Assembly: GCA_964597045.1 (NCBI GenBank)
Contig: CAZQWE010000002.1
Span: 62,001-126,000, forward strand
Length of the DNA stretch: 64,000 nucleotides
From: UBA9655 sp964597045
Lineage (GTDB): Bacteria; Pseudomonadota; Alphaproteobacteria; UBA9655
Reading direction: 5' to 3'
Position numbers and translations under genes: made by a program. Positions 17,583 through 26,695 of this stretch are shown here, piece after piece. The notes beneath the pieces were generated by a model, which saw only the letters and a list, made by a program, of their open reading frames with translations, had not been told where the DNA came from and did no database searches. Positions within the stretch are counted from its first letter, which is position 1; each line of letters begins with the position of its first letter.

Positions 17583-19385
17583 TTACCTATTTAGTTTCTT
17601 TTCAAGTGCCGGATCCACCCACCAAGCACTAAAGCCAACGCCATCCTTTGGCTTGATTCCTGGCATTCCAAATTTATTCCAATAGGCATAACGTGTTGTT
17701 TTCGAATAATAAGTTGGAACTGTGTAATATCCCCATAGCAAAACACGGTCAAGAGCTTGGACGCGTGCTGTAAGGGTTGGCCTATCTGGTGAGTCAACAA
17801 TCAACTCCACAATTTTGTCAATAACCGGGTTCTTAATACCCGCATAGTTTTGACTAGAATTCACATCCGCATATTTTGATCCCCAAAAGCCTCTTTGTTC
17901 ATTTCCTGGCGTTTCCGATTCAGGAATGATGAGGAGGGTCATATCAAAATCATAGGTGTTCATTCTTTCAACATATTGAGGCACGGTGACATTCCTGATT
18001 GTCAAATCAATACCCAGAGTCTCAAGATTTCTTTGATAAGCAAGTGCGACTCTCTCAATCGACGGATCATTGATTAGGAACTCAAATGTTAAGGGAGCCC
18101 CTGTTTTTTGATTGACGCGCTTTCCATCCTTAATAACCCAACCCGCTTCCTTTAATAGCTTATCCGCCTGAGAAATGACACGTCTGTCATTGCCAGAGCC
18201 ATTCGTTACAGGAAGTTTAAATTCTTTAGTGAAAAGCTCAGGAGGAAGTTCGTCTTTAAACTGATCCAGAACCTTGAGCTCCTCCCCTTGAGGAAGCCCC
18301 TTAGAAGCCATCACGGAATTATTGAAATAACTGGAACTTCGGGTGTAAGTGTTAAAAAAGAGATTTTTATTCGCCCATTCAAAATCAAAAGCATTACTTA
18401 AAGCTTGTCTTAGCTTTCGATCCGCAAATAGGGGTTTTCTATTATTGATGAAGAAGGCCTGGATACCTAAAGGTAACTTATATTCATTTTCCTTTTTAAT
18501 CATTCTACCGTCTTTGACGGAATCAATGGTATATCCCTTAACCCAATTCTTAGCGATGTTTTCTGTTCTAAAATCATGATCTCCTGCTTTAAAAGCTTCA
18601 AACATTACGTTTTGATCACGGTAATATACATATGTAACATCAAAGTTATTTAACCCTTTATGTGAAGGAATATTCTCTGCCCACCAGTTTGGAACCCGTA
18701 CATAGGATACGGATTGACCTGGTTTATAATCGCTAATCTTGAAAGGTCCACACCCCACGGGAGGATTCAAATCCGTTTTTTCAAAGTCATTCTTGGTGTA
18801 ATAAGCTTTTGAAAAGACGGGGAGTTGGCCAAGGATTACTGGGAGTTCGCGGTTTTTATCCGTACTAAAGATAAAGCGCACTTGAGCCTGCGAGATCTTC
18901 TCAACAGACTTTACGTCCTTGTAGTATTGAGCAAATATGGGAGAACCCTTTTTAATGAGTGTATCAAAGGAAAAAACAACATCTTCGGATGTAACAGGTG
19001 TTCCGTCTGAAAATTTCGCATTTCCATTTAACGTAAAGACAACACTTTTACGATCAGGGGCAAGCTCAACCTTCTCGGCTAAATAACCATAGGATGACAT
19101 AGGTTCATCATCGGATGATGACAAAAGGGTGCAGTGCAACCCCCCAGAACCCATGGCAGCCGTACCCTTAATAATAAAGGGATTGAAGTTATCATAGGAT
19201 CCAAACCATCCTAACTTTACAACCCCTCCCTTAGGAGCATTAGGATTTACATAGTCAAAGTGTTTAAAATCAGCCGGGTATTTTAAATCACCATAGGTTG
19301 CTATTCCATGGGTTGGAGCATCAGCTGAAAGCGGCATTGAACAAACACTAAGTGTTGATATTAATATATATTTTACGAGTTTCAT
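17583..19385 (-). CDS. yejA: Periplasmic peptide-binding protein of the Yej importer
   Basis: 600-residue SBP_bac_5-type solute-binding protein. It has a signal peptide of about 21 residues (ends MPLSADAPTHG), no lipoprotein cysteine in the cleavage box, and the family start YGDLKYPADFKHFDYVNPNA. The domain II region has GCGPFKISDYKPGQSVSYVR near residue 212. It delivers peptide-like ligands to YejB/E/F. Its ATG overlaps the stop of the cytochrome c gene by 4 bases, so the importer is probably transcribed from the promoter of that gene. Confidence 0.93.
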   Translation of the reverse strand: MKLVKYILISTLSVCSMPLSADAPTHGIATYGDLKYPADFKHFDYVNPNAPKGGVVKLGWFGSYDNFNPFIIKGTAAMGSGGLHCTLLSSSDDEPMSSYGYLAEKVELAPDRKSVVFTLNGNAKFSDGTPVTSEDVVFSFDTLIKKGSPIFAQYYKDVKSVEKISQAQVRFIFSTDKNRELPVILGQLPVFSKAYYTKNDFEKTDLNPPVGCGPFKISDYKPGQSVSYVRVPNWWAENIPSHKGLNNFDVTYVYYRDQNVMFEAFKAGDHDFRTENIAKNWVKGYTIDSVKDGRMIKKENEYKLPLGIQAFFINNRKPLFADRKLRQALSNAFDFEWANKNLFFNTYTRSSSYFNNSVMASKGLPQGEELKVLDQFKDELPPELFTKEFKLPVTNGSGNDRRVISQADKLLKEAGWVIKDGKRVNQKTGAPLTFEFLINDPSIERVALAYQRNLETLGIDLTIRNVTVPQYVERMNTYDFDMTLLIIPESETPGNEQRGFWGSKYADVNSSQNYAGIKNPVIDKIVELIVDSPDRPTLTARVQALDRVLLWGYYTVPTYYSKTTRYAYWNKFGMPGIKPKDGVGFSAWWVDPALEKKLNR

Positions 19386-19990
19386 TCTTTTTTCTCTTTC
19401 GGTTTTTCTGTTTCATCTTTTTTAGGTTCAGCAAGCTGTTCCTCAGCTTTTGGAGTTGGCAATGGCATTGGATTATCGCTTTGCTTCATCAGATAAGCAA
19501 TCACATCGGCTCTTTCCTGATCATTTTTAAGGCCGATAAAGGACATTTTTGTTCCCGGAACATAATCTTTTGGAGAATAGAGATAAATGTTTAAGTCATC
19601 CAAAGTCCATTTGCCCCCTTTACTCGTCATGGCTGATGAATAGGTATAACCTGGATGCTTCGCTTTTTCGGCCCCCACCACATCCCACAAATCAGGACCA
19701 ATTTTATTAGGGCCACCTTTTTCTGCCGTATGACAACTTGTACATTTCTTAAAGATTTCTGCCCCCTTATCAGCACTTGCCTTGGCTAGAAGGGGTTCAA
19801 TGGGAGCTGGACCTTTTTTCTCATCTGCACCACCTGCACCTGCAGTAACTTCAACGCCTTCAATTTTAAAGACATTTTCTTTTAAAAAGTGAGGATGAAT
19901 CAAAAAATTGGAAATCAAGTCTGCTCCTTTAATGGTCACAAGAGCGATGAGAATAGCTGCCACAATTTTGTTAAATTCGAAACTATCCAT
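19382..19990 (-). CDS. cycM: Membrane-anchored class I cytochrome c
   Basis: 202 residues: an N-terminal uncleaved helix (about residues 8-30), a flexible Gly/Ala/Pro-rich linker, then a cytochrome c fold. The haem site is CTSCH near residue 84, followed by GGPNKIGPDLWDVVGAEKAK, and the methionine ligand is probably in VPGTKMSFIG near 148. The charged C-terminal tail (KKDETEKPKEKKE) is unusual. The layout matches CycM-type cytochromes that carry electrons between the bc1 complex and terminal oxidases in alphaproteobacteria. The symbol is by resemblance. It is coupled to yejA by a 4-base overlap. Confidence 0.8.
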   Translation of the reverse strand: MDSFEFNKIVAAILIALVTIKGADLISNFLIHPHFLKENVFKIEGVEVTAGAGGADEKKGPAPIEPLLAKASADKGAEIFKKCTSCHTAEKGGPNKIGPDLWDVVGAEKAKHPGYTYSSAMTSKGGKWTLDDLNIYLYSPKDYVPGTKMSFIGLKNDQERADVIAYLMKQSDNPMPLPTPKAEEQLAEPKKDETEKPKEKKE

Positions 19991-20055
19991 TGTTTTTATG
20001 CGTTTTTTCCATATAAATTTACCGTACTATACAGGTGTTCGGAATAAGATGGTAG

Positions 20056-20817
20056 CTATTCTTCACGTAAAGTCTCTGGTTTTTGATAGACACCAAACAA
20101 AACCTGGCAGGATGTTTCAGGTCTTTTATTGTAGCTTTCCATGATCCTTTTAAAGGTTGCAAATGGCAAAGGTTGATAAGCAGGATGTGAAACAGTGTCT
20201 CCTGTCTTTTTAATCCCTCTTAAGAAATCAAAGGCATCTGTATGGGATATGGTTATCCACTCTTCCTCAACAGTCCTCATTCCTGATAGAGGCAACCAAT
20301 CCTTAAGTTGGCCAAAAGAAGGAAAATCCAATAACCCACAGGGTTCATTTTCGATGTGATGAGCCGTTCTCCATTCATGAAAACTATTATTCCCCAGCGT
20401 GCTCAAGAAGAGCTTTCCCCCTGGTTTTAAGCACGCAGCTAGACGCTTCAAGGCAATCTTTTGATCCTGAAACCAATGTAGTGCAAGACTCGAAACAATG
20501 GTATCAAATGAGGCGGTAAAGCAAGGATGCTCTCCATCCACGACAACAGCATATACATTAGCCGATGAAACCTTTTCTAAACTCTTTTGAAGGAGTGGAA
20601 GTGATATATCGGACAGAAAATAATTTTCCGAATGGGGGACTAAGTGCTGACTTAATAAACCCGTTCCACAGCCGATTTCAAGAACAGAACCTAAATTCTT
20701 GTCTTTCAAGACTCTTTCAGCTAGCTTTTTGGCGACGAAAGTTTGAATAAGTGCATTTTGATCATATGAATCATGGGCTCCAGAAAATGCATTTGCAATC
20801 TTCAAGAGTCGATTCAT
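20056..20817 (-). CDS. bioC: BioC-like SAM-dependent methyltransferase
   Basis: 253-residue class I methyltransferase. Motif I is VLEIGCGTGLLSQHL near residue 43. The N-terminal NAFSGAHDSYDQNALIQ segment and the IVSSLALHWFQD block near 108 are typical of malonyl-ACP O-methyltransferase BioC, which starts the pimelate arm of biotin synthesis. No other biotin gene is nearby. Other members of the same fold look similar, so the function is likely but not certain. It stands alone, with about 90 bases before it and 65 after it. Confidence 0.7.
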   Translation of the reverse strand: MNRLLKIANAFSGAHDSYDQNALIQTFVAKKLAERVLKDKNLGSVLEIGCGTGLLSQHLVPHSENYFLSDISLPLLQKSLEKVSSANVYAVVVDGEHPCFTASFDTIVSSLALHWFQDQKIALKRLAACLKPGGKLFLSTLGNNSFHEWRTAHHIENEPCGLLDFPSFGQLKDWLPLSGMRTVEEEWITISHTDAFDFLRGIKKTGDTVSHPAYQPLPFATFKRIMESYNKRPETSCQVLFGVYQKPETLREE

Positions 20818-20909
20818 CCTTTGGTCCCTACACTTTCATATTATGATTCGTGTAGGTTTTATACCCAAGTTTAGACAATTTGACAATTAATCATGTAAAT
20901 GAAAACTGT

Positions 20910-21269
20910 CTATTGCAACCTTTCAGTATCTTTTGTTGCTGTCACCTCAAATCTCAAACCAAAGGATTTAAGTCCAACTGCAGTTTCTTTGGGATTTACG
21001 TCATAATAGCAGACTTTTCCATGCGTTTCTTTCAGATTAATTTTATCTGTATGATACTTATCGAGATGTGGTAGAAAAGTTGACTTGAGGATAGCGTAAT
21101 TAGGAAACTTTAGGTCAAAAACGTTTTGATCAACTGTATACCTCGTTCCATCTTCTTTAAGATGGTCAAGGACGGCTTTAGGTAAAACCTTTGGGCAATC
21201 TGCAGTTACACCAAAATTGGTTGCGAGCATTGTCCCTGCAATCCCCATTAAATATAATGCTTTATTCAT
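20910..21269 (-). CDS. Small secreted protein of unknown function
   Basis: 119 residues. A clear signal peptide (hydrophobic to about residue 20, then GVTADCPKVLP) and a GGAGG ribosome site 6-7 bases upstream of the ATG support a real gene. The mature part is about 95 residues with two cysteines (near residues 25 and 88) that could form one disulfide, and is rich in Lys/Thr/Tyr. I recognise no family. It stands alone between the bioC-like gene and a divergent lytic transglycosylase gene. Confidence 0.65.
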   Translation of the reverse strand: MNKALYLMGIAGTMLATNFGVTADCPKVLPKAVLDHLKEDGTRYTVDQNVFDLKFPNYAILKSTFLPHLDKYHTDKINLKETHGKVCYYDVNPKETAVGLKSFGLRFEVTATKDTERLQ

Positions 21270-21431
21270 TGTTTTTCCTCCAGGTTTTTTTACTCTTTAA
21301 TCCTACTACATAAATCTTAATTTTCCGTAAACTTCGTTCATCCTTAAAGAGCTAGACCTTTTGTTAACGATTTATTAAGATGTTTTAACGTATTGATAAC
21401 TAAAATAAGAATAAGAATGGGGAGATAGTAA

Positions 21432-22178
21432 ATGTTTTCAAACTCTTGGGGTCTCGCAATCTGCTTCATACCCCTAAGTGTTATGGCTACAAAAATTGAT
21501 CCAACCATACATAGTTGTGCATCACATATAGATTCATTTGAAAAACAACACAAGATTCCGAGTGGTTTACTTCACGCGATCTCTAAAGTTGAATCAGGTC
21601 GCAAGGATGATACGGGGCGTATAGTTGCATGGCCCTGGACCGTAAATGCTGAAGGTGCTGGATATTTCTTTGCTACAAAAGAGGAAGCTATAATCGCCGT
21701 AAAACAAATGATGAGAGAAGGCACCAAAAGCATTGATGTGGGCTGCATGCAAGTCAATCTTTATCATCATCCAAATGCTTTTGATACCTTATCTGATGCT
21801 TTTGATCCACAAACTAACATCCACTATGCGGCAAAGTTTTTAGGAGGCCTTAAAAACGAACATGGCACCTGGCAAAAGGCAGTTGCCCATTATCATTCGG
21901 CTAATCCTTATCACCATGTACCCTATAGAAAAAAGGTACTCACTGTCTGGGAACGCGATCAAAAACGGGGAGGAACCTCACTTGCACCCGGTGTCTTTGC
22001 GAGCTTCGATTCAGCAACGATTGAAGATACCCCCTTAAATCGCATTCGAAAAATCACCAATAGCCGCGTTAAACTCAATCGGAATATGCTTATCAAAACC
22101 TCTCAAAATTATACGGTAAGGCGTGTAACGCGTGGGGAAACCTCCAGACTTAGACGTGTTAAATCTAAATCTCTCTAA
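21432..22178 (+). CDS. Secreted lytic transglycosylase (SLT domain)
   Basis: 248 residues with a short N-terminal signal (to about residue 18). The SLT-type muramidase domain has its likely catalytic Glu in LLHAISKVESGRKDDTGR near residue 55, then VAWPWTVNAEGAGYFF, SIDVGCMQVNLYHH near 107 and the domain end HYHSANPYHHVPYRKKV. It cleaves peptidoglycan glycan strands to anhydro-muropeptides. The last 45 residues are strongly basic (for example RRVTRGETSRLRRVKSKSL), which may bind the wall or membrane. It overlaps the convergent metal ATPase gene by 14 bases. Confidence 0.85.
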   Translation: MFSNSWGLAICFIPLSVMATKIDPTIHSCASHIDSFEKQHKIPSGLLHAISKVESGRKDDTGRIVAWPWTVNAEGAGYFFATKEEAIIAVKQMMREGTKSIDVGCMQVNLYHHPNAFDTLSDAFDPQTNIHYAAKFLGGLKNEHGTWQKAVAHYHSANPYHHVPYRKKVLTVWERDQKRGGTSLAPGVFASFDSATIEDTPLNRIRKITNSRVKLNRNMLIKTSQNYTVRRVTRGETSRLRRVKSKSL

Positions 22179-24003
22179 TGTCTGATTGAATATTCTTTTG
22201 ATAGGTGAGCTGAAGAGCAACCATTATTGAAATCACATCAATCACTTCTTGCAGAATAGCACCCATGACTGGTTTAATGAGACCAATACCTGCAAAATAC
22301 ATTCCGATGAAACTGAGCAACATCCCGCCCACTCCACTAATTATAGCAGCTTGTCGCATGACAGTACTAATGTGAAGAAGTTCATCAACCTTTGATAGGG
22401 AGCTTTCCAAAATAACAGCACCTGCAGCCTCTGTTGCAACAATGTTTTCATGACCAAAAGCAAGCCCTACTGTAGCTACCGCCAGAGCCGGAGCATCATT
22501 AATGCCATCACCCATAAATAGGGTTGGATTTTGCTTCGTCTCCAGTTCAACAATCTCAACTTTTTGTTCTGGACTTTGACCAGCCTTAATATCACGTATG
22601 TGAAGTTCTTTTGCTAAACGTTCCACTTCCTCTAGTCGATCTCCCGATACAATCATTATCTTCTTAAATTGATGCTGAGGCGTTAAGTGGCGTATAAATG
22701 ACAACCCTTCGGTTCTTAAAGAATCACGAAAATAAACGATCCCCTCAAGTTTCGAATTGATGAGCACAATAGATTCCATACCCTGGTAACCATTTGGTAT
22801 CAACTTCAGAAGGCTCTTGTTTTCTTTCTTAAGAATTTGTCTCGTTGTTATTTCGATATTGGTTTTGCCTATTTTTCCAAGAACCCCTTGCCCAGGGTTT
22901 TCTGTAACCTTTTCAACATCAAGAACTGTAATCTTACGTTCGTGAGCCGCTCTTAAAATAGCTTTCGCGAGGGGATGCTTAGAAAATCGCTCAACACTTG
23001 CAACCATTTGAAGAAGCTCTTCCTCATTATACTTTCCATATAACTTGATTTCTTCAAGCTCAGCTTTACCGTAAGTTAATGTCCCCGTCTTATCAAAAAT
23101 TGCCGTCCTGCAGGTTGGAAGCCTTTCAAGAACAAGTGGATCTCTCACTATAATTCCCCTTTGAGCTGCTTTGGAGATAGCACTTATAATCGTGATAGGA
23201 ATGGCAATAAGCAAGGGACAAGGCGTTGCAATTACTAGAACAGCGAGGAAACGTATAGGATCTCCGGATAGAGTCCAGGCAACAATTGCGCCAACAAGAG
23301 CAATCGGGGCAAATACAGCCCCAAGCTGATCACTGAGTCGTCTCAGTTTCGGACGCCTTTGTTCGCTCTCTTCCATAACTTTAACTATCCTCGCATAACG
23401 GGAGTCTTCTGGTAACTTTTCAGCAACAATCGTTAAAAGGGAATCCCCATTAATTGATCCGGAAATCACATGAACACCTGGAGCTTTTGATATTTCATAT
23501 GGCTCACCAGTGAGAAATGATTCATCCATTGAGCCGAACCCCTCAATCACATGACCATCAACTGGGCAGGTTTCATGAGGATAGATCACAATGTGATCAC
23601 CAATCTTAATATCGCTAATTTTTATATCCTTAATGTTTTTACCCTCTTTTATATGAGCAATATTTGGCATGCGTTTTGCGAGTGCTGAAAGAACAGCCGA
23701 GGCTCTTCTTAAAGCATAAAACTCAAGCACTTGCCCACTCGCAAGCATGAGTAAGACGATATTACCTGCAAGATACTCTCCAAGTATGACCGATGTTATT
23801 ACAGCTAAGGCGGCGAGAATATCCGCCCCCAGATCACCATGAATAATCTTACTGCCAATCTCATAAACCAAAGGGATTCCACAACAAAATATACTAAATA
23901 ACAATGGAATATTTGATTCTAAAATGAAATGCAGTATGATAAATACGATAATCGTAATGAGTATAACTGATTGCCATTTCAATACTGAATTTACTTTTAT
24001 CAT
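22165..24003 (-). CDS. Heavy-metal P1B-type ATPase with TPCP motif
   Basis: 612 residues. P-type hallmarks are DKTGTLTYG (phosphorylated Asp), GDGINDAPALAVATVGLAFG and the TGEP loop. The SKHPLAKAI dipeptide (HP) marks it as a P1B heavy-metal pump. The metal-site helix reads ATPCPLLIAIP rather than CPC/CPH/SPC, and the last helices carry LQEVIDVISIMVALQ. TPCP together with QExxD is the pattern of the P1B-5 group (Sinorhizobium Nia, linked to Ni/Fe export). There is no N-terminal HMA domain and no C-terminal hemerythrin domain. Substrate unknown; an exporter is most likely. Confidence 0.85.
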   Translation of the reverse strand: MIKVNSVLKWQSVILITIIVFIILHFILESNIPLLFSIFCCGIPLVYEIGSKIIHGDLGADILAALAVITSVILGEYLAGNIVLLMLASGQVLEFYALRRASAVLSALAKRMPNIAHIKEGKNIKDIKISDIKIGDHIVIYPHETCPVDGHVIEGFGSMDESFLTGEPYEISKAPGVHVISGSINGDSLLTIVAEKLPEDSRYARIVKVMEESEQRRPKLRRLSDQLGAVFAPIALVGAIVAWTLSGDPIRFLAVLVIATPCPLLIAIPITIISAISKAAQRGIIVRDPLVLERLPTCRTAIFDKTGTLTYGKAELEEIKLYGKYNEEELLQMVASVERFSKHPLAKAILRAAHERKITVLDVEKVTENPGQGVLGKIGKTNIEITTRQILKKENKSLLKLIPNGYQGMESIVLINSKLEGIVYFRDSLRTEGLSFIRHLTPQHQFKKIMIVSGDRLEEVERLAKELHIRDIKAGQSPEQKVEIVELETKQNPTLFMGDGINDAPALAVATVGLAFGHENIVATEAAGAVILESSLSKVDELLHISTVMRQAAIISGVGGMLLSFIGMYFAGIGLIKPVMGAILQEVIDVISIMVALQLTYQKNIQSDIREI

Positions 24004-24108
24004 GACTCTATTCTTTTTTATTAAGACTATCTTGAAGTTCCTAAAATTGTGTTAAATTTGCCTTCTCCTTTATTTTTTGCTAAACTACAATAAATACAAG
24101 GACATAGG

Positions 24109-25626
24109 ATGAGCGACATCAACCTTCCAAAAGATAGTTTTAAAACCGGCCATGGAACAGTTACAAACCTCCAAGAGTTTTGGGATGCGAATGCAGCTGT
24201 TGCTCGAATTTTCGAAATCTACAATAAAAGCACTTCTTTAATTCGGGACGCTTTTATAGATATTGCTGGTTCTCAAGAAATTCCCAAAAATCTGCCGGAT
24301 TTGAGTCGAGCCACATATCCTTACGTGGGTTTGACTATTACAATGCGTAATCTGAATATAGATGAACGTGTGGCCTTTGGAGCCGCCCTCGAGGCTGGAT
24401 CCTATGGCTCTACCGTCACTCGACCTGATATCTTCCAAAACTATTATAAACAGCAAATTGAGCTTTTAATGAACCATCATAACTGTTCTATTTTAGTTGG
24501 AGAAAGTGACTGGCCTATACCTCTTCCCTTTGTTGATGAATGGGATTCTATTAATCTTCACCCTGAAAAGCTCTGGCAAAGCCCCATTGAGTTTGCTTTA
24601 CCTAATCTCAGCGTTATTGATGACAGTATCGTCAATGGTATTTACAAGGTAAAAAAGGGGTACCCACACCCCCTTGCCCTTTTTACAGCTGAGAGAGTAG
24701 ATTTTTCACTGGGAAGATTGCATCATTATTGCGGCACATCTGCCACCCACTTCCAGCCCTTTATTCTACTCACAAACTACCAACGATACGTTGATGAATT
24801 TGTTTCTTATGCGAAGAAGTGTCTGAAAGAAAACAATAAATATACATGCCTTGTGGAGCCTGGTGATCATATAACCTTTAATCCCCATTTCGAACATGAT
24901 GGTCATAACAACTCCAAGCTAACTCAGCTCCCACAAATGCCGGCTTATCATTTGAAAACAAAAGACAATCGAGGCATTACATTTATTAATATTGGAATTG
25001 GCCCAAGTAATGCCAAAACCATCACAGATCATCTTGCTGTCTTACGTCCCCACTGTTGGATCATGTTAGGCCATTGCGCTGGACTCAGGCGAAGTCAAAG
25101 ACTAGGGGATTACGTCCTAGCTCACGCCTATGTACGCGAGGATCACGTCCTTAACGATGACTTACCCCCTTGGGTACCTGTTCCCCCTATTGCTGAAATT
25201 CAAACAGCATTGCAACAAGCAACTGCAAATGTAACAGGAGCCAGCGGTCAGGATCTCAAAGGAAGAATGAGAACGGGAACAATCGTCACAACTGATAACC
25301 GCAATTGGGAACTCAGGTCTCAAGAACTGATGGAAAGGTTCCGCCAAAGCAGAGCCATTGCTTTAGATATGGAATCTGCAACCATTGCCGCAAATGGTTT
25401 TCGGATGCGTGTCCCCTATGGAACACTTCTCTGCATATCAGATAAACCAATACATGGTGAGCTAAAACTTCGCGGAATGGCTCATAATTTTTATAAACAA
25501 AGTGTAGCTCAACACCTTCATATTGGAATCGAAACCATGAGAATCATTGAAGAAGAACTTCACAAAGGAGATATAATGGTTCACTCCCGAAAACTGAGAA
25601 CCTTTGATGAACCACCTTTTAGATAG
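24109..25626 (+). CDS. amn: AMP nucleosidase
   Basis: 505 residues. Hydrolyses AMP to adenine and ribose 5-phosphate. An N-terminal Amn-specific domain (residues ~1-170) precedes a phosphorylase-superfamily catalytic domain. The latter has IGIGPSNAKTITDHLAVLRP near residue 300, the glycine-rich MLGHCAGLRRSQRLGDYVLA, and MESATIAANGFRMRVPYGTL near 422. The length is standard for Amn. A ribosome site (AAGG/AGG) precedes the ATG. It converges on the EamA gene with an 8-base overlap of coding ends. Confidence 0.92.
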   Translation: MSDINLPKDSFKTGHGTVTNLQEFWDANAAVARIFEIYNKSTSLIRDAFIDIAGSQEIPKNLPDLSRATYPYVGLTITMRNLNIDERVAFGAALEAGSYGSTVTRPDIFQNYYKQQIELLMNHHNCSILVGESDWPIPLPFVDEWDSINLHPEKLWQSPIEFALPNLSVIDDSIVNGIYKVKKGYPHPLALFTAERVDFSLGRLHHYCGTSATHFQPFILLTNYQRYVDEFVSYAKKCLKENNKYTCLVEPGDHITFNPHFEHDGHNNSKLTQLPQMPAYHLKTKDNRGITFINIGIGPSNAKTITDHLAVLRPHCWIMLGHCAGLRRSQRLGDYVLAHAYVREDHVLNDDLPPWVPVPPIAEIQTALQQATANVTGASGQDLKGRMRTGTIVTTDNRNWELRSQELMERFRQSRAIALDMESATIAANGFRMRVPYGTLLCISDKPIHGELKLRGMAHNFYKQSVAQHLHIGIETMRIIEEELHKGDIMVHSRKLRTFDEPPFR

Positions 25627-26524
25627 GTTTTGCCTTGAACATAAACGGCTTGGGAAATGATTTACCCATAGAGATAATCATATTTCCGAAAAGAATTAAA
25701 CCAATGCCAACAAACGAATAGCTATTCCACTCAAAATCCTCAAAGAATGTTGAGAGAATCAAAGCCACAACAGGGTTAATAACAAGGGCATAAGAGGCCC
25801 TACTCGCCCCTATTCTCCCCAAAAGAGTTAGATAACACCCAAATGCAAGAACGGTCCCAAAGAGAGAAAGATAAAGAAGCGAGGTAACATAAGGAACACT
25901 CATCTCAAAGGTAAAGGGACTCCCATTCATTAAGATAAAGAGAAACACCCATAAAGATCCATAAGCCATTCCAAAGGCATTACTTTCTGTGACAGGCAAT
26001 TTTTCTTTCTGAGTTTGAACTGAAAGCGTATTGCCAAAGGAAGCAAAGAGGCCGGCAAGTAAGCTAAAGCCTATTCCAATTACATCTTGACTCCCCAGAT
26101 CCAGACTAGAGATGGATGGCCAAAAGACTGTGGTAATCCCAAACATACCTAATAGAGTACCAACAATAAGCGGAAGCGTTAAAGGGATACGGAAAAATAT
26201 GGCTGAATTAATGATGTTAAAGACAAGAACCATGGAGAAGCCAATGGAGTTGAGGCCACTAGATATAAATTTGGTAGCTTCATATGCACAGAGGTAATTC
26301 ATAGAAAAGATGAAAAACCCGAGACCTATGAAATAAGCATGGTTCTTCAAGGAATATTTCAAATTTACCCCTTTGTAAAAGCACCAAGCAAATAGAAGAG
26401 CCGAGGCTAAAACAAATCGATAAAATATGGAGACATCGGGAGAAACAGTTCCAATCTGAAACGTAATCGCAAACCACGTCGAACCCCAGATGAGAATTGT
26501 TAAAATATAGAGAATGATATTCAT
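25619..26524 (-). CDS. EamA/DMT-family transporter
   Basis: 301 residues, ten predicted helices made of two five-helix EamA repeats. Repeat one starts at IWGSTWFAITFQIGTVSPDV and repeat two near residue 150 (IGIGFSLLAGLFASFGNTLS). The helix-9 region RIGASRASYALVINPVVALI is typical. This family exports metabolites or amino acids; the substrate cannot be predicted. Its stop overlaps the stop of convergent amn. Confidence 0.88.
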   Translation of the reverse strand: MNIILYILTILIWGSTWFAITFQIGTVSPDVSIFYRFVLASALLFAWCFYKGVNLKYSLKNHAYFIGLGFFIFSMNYLCAYEATKFISSGLNSIGFSMVLVFNIINSAIFFRIPLTLPLIVGTLLGMFGITTVFWPSISSLDLGSQDVIGIGFSLLAGLFASFGNTLSVQTQKEKLPVTESNAFGMAYGSLWVFLFILMNGSPFTFEMSVPYVTSLLYLSLFGTVLAFGCYLTLLGRIGASRASYALVINPVVALILSTFFEDFEWNSYSFVGIGLILFGNMIISMGKSFPKPFMFKAKPI

Positions 26525-26695
26525 ATAATAATATCCAGCAATTTGCTCATGTCAGCCTAAATATAATGTGTTAGTTAATGCTGTGCAACCCCACCTAGAA
26601 ACTTAGAAATTAGCCCCTTCCTCTATTCATAAACTATTACTTAATATATTTATGATATATATTTATTTCTTTTATATTATAAATGAGATTTAAAT

